Positions 1-6,318 of a stretch of DNA of 25,902 nt are shown here, in pieces (position 1 is the stretch's first letter; every line of letters starts with the position of its first letter). Origin of the DNA: Elusimicrobia bacterium UBA6262 (GTDB lineage Bacteria; CAYTYR01; UBA6262); NCBI GenBank assembly GCA_002441095.1, contig DJVG01000065.1:1-25902 (forward strand). The letters are read 5' to 3'. The position numbers were made by a program, and so were the translations under genes. Under the pieces are notes generated by a model, which worked only from the letters and a program-made list of their open reading frames with translations, was not told the DNA's origin and searched no databases.

Positions 1-330
1 CCTTTTGCCGATTTAATTCATAATTATCTTGAATCGTCATGGATAGTCATTCGAGGTTGTCTGTATTTAAAGAAAAGCTCACTGACAAAAAAAGATTGGT
101 TAAAGAAAATTATGTCACTGGGGGACAGGATGTACAAGAAAGGGGAAGTCTTAAGGCCGGAAGCGCTTTCCCAGTCGAATTATCTTAACGTAATAATATT
201 TCTGGAAGATTCGAAATTGATAGCTGGGATGAAAGATGAAAAAATTGACAAGAAAGAAGTTTCCTACTCCCTGACTGAAAACAGAGCGGAAATGGAGGTT
301 TTGCGCCGCCGTCTATTCAAGCTGCTCTAA
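1..330 (+). CDS. C-terminal end of a probable glycerol-3-phosphate acyltransferase (PlsB/GPAT-like), partial
   Basis: The frame is open from the first base of the window to a TAA at 328-330, so about 109 residues of a longer protein are visible and the ATG at 112 is internal. The fragment is helical and charged. It contains a YLESSWIVIRG stretch, a KKDWLKKI stretch, and then GDRMYKKGEVLRPEALSQ. As I recall the family, this order resembles the tail of large glycerol-3-phosphate acyltransferases, where a helical region with a Y.KGE..R.EALS motif follows the acyltransferase domain. That enzyme makes lysophosphatidate at the membrane, the first step of phospholipid synthesis. The catalytic H(X4)D motif would lie outside the window, so the assignment is an inference. 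It is the only plus-strand gene here, and it converges on enolase with a shared terminator at 382-418. Confidence 0.5.
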   Translation, partial: PFADLIHNYLESSWIVIRGCLYLKKSSLTKKDWLKKIMSLGDRMYKKGEVLRPEALSQSNYLNVIIFLEDSKLIAGMKDEKIDKKEVSYSLTENRAEMEVLRRRLFKLL

Positions 331-381
331 CAGTTTAAATTATTTAAAGACAAATCCAATAATAGCTTTGACAAAATGAAT

Positions 382-418
382 AAAAAAGGGTGGCTTTAGG
401 GAAAGGCCACCCTTTTTT
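382..418. terminator. Bidirectional intrinsic terminator between the PlsB-like gene and eno
   Basis: A perfect 13-bp inverted repeat pairs 382-394 with 406-418 around an 11-nt loop. Its GC core (GGGTGGC/GCCACCC) is flanked by A6 on the left and T6 on the right. Read on either strand it is a hairpin ending in a U-run, so it can end both converging transcripts. It lies 15 bases beyond the TAA that would close the full-length enolase frame (434-436). Confidence 0.9.
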
Positions 419-433
419 AGATTTATTATCCAG

Positions 434-538
434 TTATCTTTTCTTTCCTGCTTTGGCCGGTGCTTTGATGCTGTAAAATGCATCTTTACCGCGGTAGTTG
501 GCCGCGTCGCCCAGTTCTTCTTCAATACGGATTAACTA
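434..538 (-). other. Enolase C-terminus separated from eno by an amber codon
   Basis: Reading on from the TAG at 536-538 in the enolase frame gives LIRIEEELGDAANYRGKDAF followed by a Lys/Ala-rich end and a TAA at 434-436. This is the expected enolase tail (family form: QLLRIEEELG). One C-to-T transition turning CAG (Gln) into TAG explains the interruption. The tail shows no frameshift and no second stop, so either the mutation is very recent, the amber is translated, or the base is wrong. No start codon or Shine-Dalgarno suggests that the tail is made separately. Confidence 0.85.
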
Positions 539-1750
539 GTTGTATTTTGCCAGTCTGTCTGTGCGGGAAAGTGAACCGCTCTTGATCTGGCCGCAGTTTG
601 TGGCTACAGCGATATCGGCCATAAATGTGTCTTCCGTCTCACCGGAACGGTGTGAAACAACGCAGGTGTAACTTGATTCCTTAGCACGACTCATTGTTTC
701 CAGTGTTTCCGTAAGAGTTCCGATCTGATTAAGTTTAATCAGGATGGAGTTGGCGATACCCAACTCGATACCTTTGTTCAGACGCTTGACGTTAGTGACG
801 AAAAGATCATCACCGACAATCTGGATCTTACTTCCCAGTTCATCTGTCATTATCTTCCATCCCTGCCAGTCATCTTCTGCCAGTCCGTCTTCAATGGAGA
901 TGATCGGATATTTATTCACCAGGTTCTCGTAGAAATCGACCATTTGTTTGGCGTCTTTGACCTTGTCGGCTTTTTCACCTTCCAACACATACTTGCCATC
1001 TTTATAAAAAGAGCTGGCGGCCGGGTCTAGGGCAATGAAAATATCCTGGCCCGCTTTGTAACCAGCCTTGGCAATAGCTTCCATGATCACCAACAAAGCT
1101 TCCTCATTAGAGCCGAGGTTAGGAGCAAATCCACCCTCATCCCCAACCGCAGTGCTTAATCCCTTACTGTGCAAAACAGATTTAAGGTTATGGAACACTT
1201 CCGCACTCATACGCAGGGCTTCCTTAAAAGACTTAGCGCCCAAGGGCATGATCATGAATTCCTGCAGGTCCACATTATTATCAGCATGCTTGCCGCCGTT
1301 CAGGATATTGAGCATCGGGCAAGGTAATAAAGTCGCCTGGTCCCCGCCAAAATATTTATACAGGGGAACTCCTTTATCAATAGCTGCCGCTTTCGCTATC
1401 GCCATGGAAACACCAAGAATAGCATTGGCTCCTAATTTAGCTTTATTCGGAGTACCATCCAGGCTGATCATCAGGTTGTCGATCTTTTCCTGTTGGGAAG
1501 GATCCATCCCTTTGATCTTGGGAGTAATAACAGTATTGATATTACCAACCGCTTTCAGGACCCCTTTGCCTAAATATCTTGCTTTGTCGTCATCGCGTAA
1601 TTCTACTGCTTCGTTTTCGCCGGTGGAGGCACCGCTGGGTACTGCCGCTCTTCCCATTATCCCATTTTCCAGGATCACATCTACCTCTACGGTAGGGTTA
1701 CCGCGCGAATCCAGAATTTCACGCGCTTTTACTTCATTGATCTTGCTCAT
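536..1750 (-). CDS. eno: Enolase (phosphopyruvate hydratase), stopped by an in-frame amber codon before its last 33 residues
   Basis: Enolase interconverts 2-phosphoglycerate and phosphoenolpyruvate in glycolysis and is cytosolic. All expected landmarks are present: E205 in GDEGGF, metal ligands D242, E287 and D314, catalytic K339, H368 in VVSHRSGET, and K390 in QIKSGSLSR. The ATG start is preceded by a purine-rich ribosome site (GAAAGGAGTCAGTC on the minus strand) and follows the phosphohexomutase stop by 21 nt, so the two are probably co-transcribed. The frame ends at TAG (536-538) directly after AKYN, where relatives continue QLLRIEEEL. The missing C-terminus follows in the same frame down to 434, giving 438 residues if read through, a normal enolase length (about 430). 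The visible product is 404 residues. It keeps all catalytic residues but lacks the final helix. Identity is certain; whether it is truncated, read through or a sequence error is open. Confidence 0.95.
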   Translation of the reverse strand: MSKINEVKAREILDSRGNPTVEVDVILENGIMGRAAVPSGASTGENEAVELRDDDKARYLGKGVLKAVGNINTVITPKIKGMDPSQQEKIDNLMISLDGTPNKAKLGANAILGVSMAIAKAAAIDKGVPLYKYFGGDQATLLPCPMLNILNGGKHADNNVDLQEFMIMPLGAKSFKEALRMSAEVFHNLKSVLHSKGLSTAVGDEGGFAPNLGSNEEALLVIMEAIAKAGYKAGQDIFIALDPAASSFYKDGKYVLEGEKADKVKDAKQMVDFYENLVNKYPIISIEDGLAEDDWQGWKIMTDELGSKIQIVGDDLFVTNVKRLNKGIELGIANSILIKLNQIGTLTETLETMSRAKESSYTCVVSHRSGETEDTFMADIAVATNCGQIKSGSLSRTDRLAKYN

Positions 1751-1771
1751 GACTGACTCCTTTCGGTTTTT

Positions 1772-3241
1772 TTATTTTTTCCCGGTGATCAATTGCTTGC
1801 CAGCTTGGAGTAGTTTGCGTACCGTATCCTGACGCTGGGCTTCAACATAATACCGTACTACTGGTTCCGTCCCGGATAAGCGCAAACCAACCCAACTGCC
1901 GCCTTCCAGTATAAACTTAAACCCATCAATAGTAACGACTTCCCGTACTTTGACCCCGGCAATACGCTCCGGAGGATTTTCCTTCAAGGTCTGCTTTAAT
2001 TCGGCCATTCGCTCCGTAGTTACGCGGAAATTGACTCTTTCAAAAAGGAACACGCCAACTTCCTTGTATAAACCGGCCAGTATCAGGCTCAAGGGTTTTT
2101 TCTGGTAAGCAACCATTTCCGCCACCAGTAAGCAAGCCAGGATCCCGTCTTTTTCCGGGACGTGGCCATGAATGGTCAAGCCGCCGCTTTCTTCCCCGCC
2201 TATGATCAAACCCTCTTTTACCAGGATATCACCAATATATTTAAAACCAACAGGGGTTTCGCGGACCGTTACCCCGTGTTTATGCGCTATAGCATCAATA
2301 AAATTCGTGGTCATTACCGAACGCGCCACTACACCATGCCATTTCCTGGTTTTCTGTAAATGGTCCAACAGTAAAGCGATCACATGGCCCGGCTGTATAT
2401 AATTACCCTTTTCGTCAATGATCCCAAACCGGTCGGCATCCCCGTCAATCCCCAGGCCCAGATGGCACTTTTCTTTTTTGACTATGTGCACTAGTTCAGG
2501 GATATTCTCATACGAAGGTTCAGGCGGCCTTCCGCCGAAAAGGACATCCCGCCAGTTATGCAGAAGGTGCATTTTAACGCCTGCCTCTTTTAGCAGCTCA
2601 TCCAGGTATTCCCGCCCGGTCCCGTAGAGAGCATCAACTCCTATTTTCAGGCGGGCTTTCCTGATCGCTGGTAAGTCTACAATTTTCCTTAATCTCTTTA
2701 AATATTGAGGCCGGGGATCGATCATCATCACCTGGCGTTTTTTAAGTGCTTCGGCAAACGGCATTTTCTTAACCAAATTCGGTTGGGCCAGATACTTCTG
2801 GCAATTTTCCTCAATTGTTCTTGTAGTTTCAGGCAAAGCCGGGCCGCCCCAGGCTGGAGAGAATTTTATACCATTGTACTGGGCCGGATTATGGCTGGCG
2901 GTAAAATTAATCCCGCCCGCAGCCTTGCGCCGGAGGAGCTCAAAGGCAATAGTCGGGGTTGGTGTATCGCGGTTGGTTAACAATGCCTGTAAACCATTTG
3001 CCGCTATGACTGCTGCCGTGATCTCGGCGAATTTTTCGCTGAAGAATCTTGTATCGTAACCAACAATTACTTGTGACCGCGGCCGGCCCGCCGATGCTTT
3101 AGTGGCGGGACTGCTGACCGCTGACCGCTGACTATCTCTTATATAGTCACAGATAGCTTGGGTGACGATCTCCACATTCTCGAATGTGAACTCATCACTG
3201 ATAATGCCCCGCCAGCCGCTTGTCCCGAATTTTATTTCCAT
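1772..3241 (-). CDS. Phosphomannomutase/phosphoglucomutase (alpha-D-phosphohexomutase family)
   Basis: This enzyme moves phosphate between C6 and C1 of mannose or glucose through a phosphoserine intermediate, feeding sugar-nucleotide synthesis in the cytosol. At 489 residues it has all four family motifs: TASHNP with the phosphoserine at S116, the Mg-binding loop DGDADRF, the sugar-binding GGEESGG and the phosphate-binding RLSGTEP near the C-terminus. It starts at an ATG with FGTSGWRG, the normal N-terminus. It lies between the guanylyltransferase fusion and eno, fitting a mannose-1-P to GDP-mannose route. One oddity is residues 37-56, an Arg/Ser/Ala/Pro-rich stretch just before VIVGYDTRF. 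Relatives have only a short linker there, and the DNA carries tandem CTGACCG words and a CCCGCC/GGCGGG inverted repeat. Mannose versus glucose specificity cannot be read from sequence. Confidence 0.92.
   Translation of the reverse strand: MEIKFGTSGWRGIISDEFTFENVEIVTQAICDYIRDSQRSAVSSPATKASAGRPRSQVIVGYDTRFFSEKFAEITAAVIAANGLQALLTNRDTPTPTIAFELLRRKAAGGINFTASHNPAQYNGIKFSPAWGGPALPETTRTIEENCQKYLAQPNLVKKMPFAEALKKRQVMMIDPRPQYLKRLRKIVDLPAIRKARLKIGVDALYGTGREYLDELLKEAGVKMHLLHNWRDVLFGGRPPEPSYENIPELVHIVKKEKCHLGLGIDGDADRFGIIDEKGNYIQPGHVIALLLDHLQKTRKWHGVVARSVMTTNFIDAIAHKHGVTVRETPVGFKYIGDILVKEGLIIGGEESGGLTIHGHVPEKDGILACLLVAEMVAYQKKPLSLILAGLYKEVGVFLFERVNFRVTTERMAELKQTLKENPPERIAGVKVREVVTIDGFKFILEGGSWVGLRLSGTEPVVRYYVEAQRQDTVRKLLQAGKQLITGKK
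3087..3132. repeat. Repeat insert inside the phosphohexomutase gene
   Basis: An inverted repeat CCCGCC (3087-3092)/GGCGGG (3104-3109) is followed by three tandem copies of a GCTGACC-type word (about 3112-3132). It lies fully within the coding frame and encodes the extra low-complexity segment around residues 37-55. Confidence 0.7.
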
Positions 3242-3270
3242 TCTTTACACCCCTATACCTTTACACCTAA

Positions 3271-3300
3271 CATTCAGCTTTCAGCATCCAGCATTTAGCT
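3271..3300. repeat. Short-period intergenic repeat (CAGCATTTAG-type words)
   Basis: The 63-bp gap between the guanylyltransferase fusion and the phosphohexomutase is mostly four degenerate copies of a 7-8 base word: TTCAGCT, TTCAGCA, TCCAGCA and TTTAGCT. I see no hairpin or promoter in it. It resembles the other word repeats in gaps of this window, each with its own word. Confidence 0.65.
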
Positions 3301-3304
3301 GTAT

Positions 3305-5809
3305 TTATGCTTGGCTCTCCTGCACTCTCTTTTTATACTTATTAATAACCTCCAACAGTTTATCGCTGGATTCAGATTCTACATGAATATTGAAAAATGG
3401 CTTATCCTGATCCGGGATCAGCAGGACCCAGTAGTCTTTATTAAAAATCTTGATCCCGTCGATCAGCTCAAAAACTTCCCCGTCATCCTTGGCTCTCTGT
3501 ACCAGATTGCGCATGACCGTCCCTTTAGCCGCCCAGGTACAGGGAACACGTTCTTTACGGAAATGAACTTTAGGTAATTCTTCATTTAACTGGTTCAAAC
3601 GCACATTCTGCTTGGCGATCAATTCCAATATTTTGGCCATGGAAAACATAGCGTCAAAAGCTCCCATAAAAATCGGGAAAATAAAACCGCCAAGATTATC
3701 ACCCAGCAGGTCTTGTTCCTTTTTCAAGGCTTGTTCCATGATCGAGCGGGGAGTGGTTTTAGTACGGATAATCGTAGCCTGGTATTTTTTAGCCATTTCT
3801 TCAATTACCCTGCTGGCAGTGACTGGGATGCCTATCCTGGCCCCTTTCTTTTCCCGCATGCTCAGGGTCGCGACCAGAGCCAGGGCTTTATCATCTGTTA
3901 GCACCTGCCCTTTTTCATCCACCAGGAAAAGTTTTTCTCCACCAGTGTCCAGCATAAAGCCTATATCTGCCTTTAACGCTACGGTGATATCTCCTAATTT
4001 TTTCCAGGCCTGGCGGAATTCGTTTTCACTCTTGGTAAACTTCGACGGGTTAATATTGGCATTTAAGGAAATAACCTCACAGCCAAGTTCTCCCAGGATC
4101 GACGGGAAAAGAGTCGCCCCATCGCCGAAAGCATAATCGATCACTACCCGCAACCTGGCCTCACTGATGGCCTTATGATCGATGGCGTTTAAAAAACCTT
4201 CTTTATAATCTTCAATTATCCGGCCGGGGAAAGTCAATTCCCCGGTATCTTCTACTTTGGCCCGGCGGAAATCCTCCCGGAAAAATAATTGTTCGATTGA
4301 TTTTTCCTTGGTAAAAGACAGGTCCACACCACCGACATCAAAAAACTTAATGTCAATAACCTGTGGGTCATAAGGGGATTTACGGACATGAATAGCTCCT
4401 TTTTCTCCTTCTTTACCAAGGTTATATCGCAGTAATGGGGTTGGTATGTTTCTCAGGTCTTTCACGTGCACGCCGCTGGAAAGCAGGCCGCAAATAAAGG
4501 CCCGGTTGATCATCCGGCTGGATTTGTGCGAATCACGGCTGGTCATGACCGTAGAGCCTTTCCCCAGGAATGCGCCATAGGCTGCACCGACTTTAGCGAC
4601 AAATTCCGGCGTCATTTCAATGTTGGCCAAGCCGGAAATACCATAGGCCCCGAAAAGGGTTTTAGACCATTTTTCCCCCCACACCAGGCTGGTGGAAAGA
4701 GTTGACCCGTCTTCTACTACTTTATGCGGCCATAATTTAACATTGTCTTTGATCCGTGCTTCTTCTCCGATCACACATTCATCACCGATGACCACCCCAT
4801 CCTGGATAAAAGCTTTGGCCCGGATATCCACACCATGGCAAATAATATTATCTTTAAGTTCTGCCTGGCGGCCAATGCGGGAATTTTCCCAGATGATCGA
4901 ATTATGGATCTTGGCGCCTTCTTCCACCTGCGTATTATCGCCAATAACTGCATTCGTGATCTGCGCATTAGCCTTGATAATACAGTTTTTACCGATCACT
5001 ACGCCGCCATTCAGCTCAGCCTGCTTATCTATTTCGCTCTCTGCGCCGATCCAAATATCACGTCCGATAGTATTCAGTTTATTCCCTGGTATCCCAACTT
5101 TCACTTTCCCGGTCAGGATGTCCTGATGGGCGAACCTGTACTCTGCCAGGTCTCCGATATCTTTCCAATAACCAGCGGCAATATAGCCATAAAGCGCTTG
5201 TTTTCCCTCCAGTAAATGAGGGAACAGGTTCCGGCTGAAATCAAATTCTTTTTTAGCCGGGATAAACTCGAATATTTTCGGCTCCAGTATATAAATACCT
5301 GTATTAACCGTATCGCTGAATACTTCACCCCAGACCGGTTTTTCCAGGAAACGCTCAATTTTCCCGTCCTTATCCGTGATCACCACACCATAGGCCAGCG
5401 GGTTGGCCACCCTGGTCAGGACCATAGTAGCCAGAGCTTTCTTCTCCCGATGGAACTTCAGTGCAGCGGTCAGGTCGAAATCAGTGAGCACATCACCGCT
5501 AATGACCAGGAAAGTTTCATTGATACCTGGTTCAGCATTTTTGATACTGCCCGCGGTACCAAAATCCTCTACGGCATCTACATAATCCATTTGGATACCG
5601 AACGCGCTGCCATCGGCAAAATAGTTTTTGATGATCTCTGGTTGGAAGTACAGGATCGAGGTCATTTCTTTGATGTTGTGCTTTTTCAGCAGGTCAATAA
5701 TATGCCCCATCATGGGCTTATTCACAACTGGGACCATTGGTTTTGGCAAATTGATGGTCAACGGCCTCAGGCGCGTACCCAAACCACCTGCCATTATTAA
5801 TGCTTTCAT
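3305..5809 (-). CDS. Mannose-1-phosphate guanylyltransferase fused to a hexapeptide beta-helix and a degenerate phosphohexomutase domain
   Basis: The protein has 834 residues. Residues 1-235 are a nucleotidyltransferase with the signature MAGGLGTRLRPLT and an SGDVLTDFD metal site. Such domains join a sugar-1-phosphate to an NTP, most likely mannose-1-P and GTP. About 245-365 is a left-handed beta-helix of hexapeptide repeats (VVIGKNCII, AVIGDNTQV, VVIGDECVI). About 375-834 has the phosphohexomutase fold. In this last part TASHNP is replaced by TSRDSHKSSR (about 418-428) and the DGDADR loop by LDTGGEK (about 615), so mutase activity is doubtful; this is, to my knowledge, usual for such fusions. 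The start is ATG with GGAGG upstream. The intact mutase next door probably supplies mannose-1-P. The nucleotide and sugar are inferred from the family; UDP-glucose-type activity is possible. Confidence 0.85.
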   Translation of the reverse strand: MKALIMAGGLGTRLRPLTINLPKPMVPVVNKPMMGHIIDLLKKHNIKEMTSILYFQPEIIKNYFADGSAFGIQMDYVDAVEDFGTAGSIKNAEPGINETFLVISGDVLTDFDLTAALKFHREKKALATMVLTRVANPLAYGVVITDKDGKIERFLEKPVWGEVFSDTVNTGIYILEPKIFEFIPAKKEFDFSRNLFPHLLEGKQALYGYIAAGYWKDIGDLAEYRFAHQDILTGKVKVGIPGNKLNTIGRDIWIGAESEIDKQAELNGGVVIGKNCIIKANAQITNAVIGDNTQVEEGAKIHNSIIWENSRIGRQAELKDNIICHGVDIRAKAFIQDGVVIGDECVIGEEARIKDNVKLWPHKVVEDGSTLSTSLVWGEKWSKTLFGAYGISGLANIEMTPEFVAKVGAAYGAFLGKGSTVMTSRDSHKSSRMINRAFICGLLSSGVHVKDLRNIPTPLLRYNLGKEGEKGAIHVRKSPYDPQVIDIKFFDVGGVDLSFTKEKSIEQLFFREDFRRAKVEDTGELTFPGRIIEDYKEGFLNAIDHKAISEARLRVVIDYAFGDGATLFPSILGELGCEVISLNANINPSKFTKSENEFRQAWKKLGDITVALKADIGFMLDTGGEKLFLVDEKGQVLTDDKALALVATLSMREKKGARIGIPVTASRVIEEMAKKYQATIIRTKTTPRSIMEQALKKEQDLLGDNLGGFIFPIFMGAFDAMFSMAKILELIAKQNVRLNQLNEELPKVHFRKERVPCTWAAKGTVMRNLVQRAKDDGEVFELIDGIKIFNKDYWVLLIPDQDKPFFNIHVESESSDKLLEVINKYKKRVQESQA

Positions 5810-5842
5810 CCCTCTGCCTCCAGCCAGCTTAAATTAAGCCAT

Positions 5843-5899
5843 CACAGTGATTAAAAAAGATTACAATGATTAATGGTTGCTAACGAATCACTGTAATCG
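5843..5899. repeat. Intergenic repeat of GATTACAGTGATT-type words
   Basis: The gap 5810-5938 between pilZ and the guanylyltransferase fusion contains ACAGTGATT at 5844-5852 and its exact reverse complement at 5886-5894. A related copy, GATTACAATGATTA, begins near 5859. The arms could pair across a 33-nt loop, but there is no U-run in the minus direction, so I do not call a terminator. Confidence 0.55.
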
Positions 5900-5938
5900 T
5901 ATTTATTAGTCTCCGCAATCAATAGTTTACTTTTATAT

Positions 5939-6241
5939 TTATTTCTTTCTTATATAGGCGATCGCGATATCAAATCTTTTACTACGGTCATTTTTGCTGC
6001 AACGTACTATCTTGCCTGTTACTTTGCCGGGCTCGTCATTAGTCATCGACGGGAATCTTATCTCCATGTGCACAATAGCGCCAAGCGGGATCTCGGTTTT
6101 GCTTTCACAAAGGATACCGCCCGGGCTAAGATCCTTGATCTGGATAATAATAGGTTCAGCTGGATCATTCTCCAGGTACATAATACCATCGATATGCTTT
6201 AAAGATGGTATCCGGTCATAGGATCTCTGGTCACTTTTCAT
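5939..6241 (-). CDS. PilZ-domain protein (probable cyclic di-GMP receptor)
   Basis: This is a stand-alone PilZ domain of 100 residues. Both halves of the cyclic di-GMP binding signature are present: RxxxR as R6-S-Y-D-R10 at the N-terminus and D/NxSxxG as D37-L-S-P-G-G42. The usual beta strands follow, ending in FDIAIAYI. PilZ proteins bind cyclic di-GMP and relay it to motility, pili or polysaccharide machinery; the partner cannot be told from the sequence. The ATG start is supported by AGGGA six bases upstream. A good sigma-70-type promoter at 6280-6308 suggests that it starts the transcript running into the sugar-nucleotide genes and enolase, which hints at a link to surface polysaccharide. 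Confidence 0.85.
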   Translation of the reverse strand: MKSDQRSYDRIPSLKHIDGIMYLENDPAEPIIIQIKDLSPGGILCESKTEIPLGAIVHMEIRFPSMTNDEPGKVTGKIVRCSKNDRSKRFDIAIAYIRKK

Positions 6242-6279
6242 AACTGGTCCCTTGGGTTATAGTTTAGTGAAGTAAAGAG

Positions 6280-6308
6280 AGTATAACAAAAAAAAGGCCC
6301 CAAATCAA
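6280..6308 (-). promoter_or_regulatory. Sigma-70-type promoter for pilZ
   Basis: On the minus strand TTGATT (6308-6303) is followed after 17 bases by TATACT (6285-6280). This is a close match to TTGACA-N17-TATAAT. The start of transcription would be near 6273, about 30 bases before the pilZ ATG. The spacer contains GGGGCC and a T8 run. The promoter begins about 10 bases past the stop of the upstream lamin-tail gene. Confidence 0.6.
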
Positions 6309-6318
6309 GCTATTTTTA

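Noticed and set aside
340..525. A 61-residue minus-strand open frame
   Set aside because: It overlaps the enolase tail (434-535) in another frame and runs through the terminator; the enolase frame is the one with family similarity.
536..538. TAG reassigned to Gln in this organism
   Set aside because: Lamin-tail, half-ferritin, CheY-like, FtsA-like and CheA genes all stop at TAG and end at plausible family lengths, so TAG is a normal stop here. Site-specific read-through stays open.
1068..1832. A 254-residue plus-strand open frame opposite eno
   Set aside because: It lies antisense to the well-supported enolase frame, shows no recognisable domain and fits a shadow frame.
5216..5800. A 194-residue plus-strand open frame opposite the guanylyltransferase fusion
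   Set aside because: Antisense to a clear nucleotidyltransferase domain, with no recognisable family pattern.
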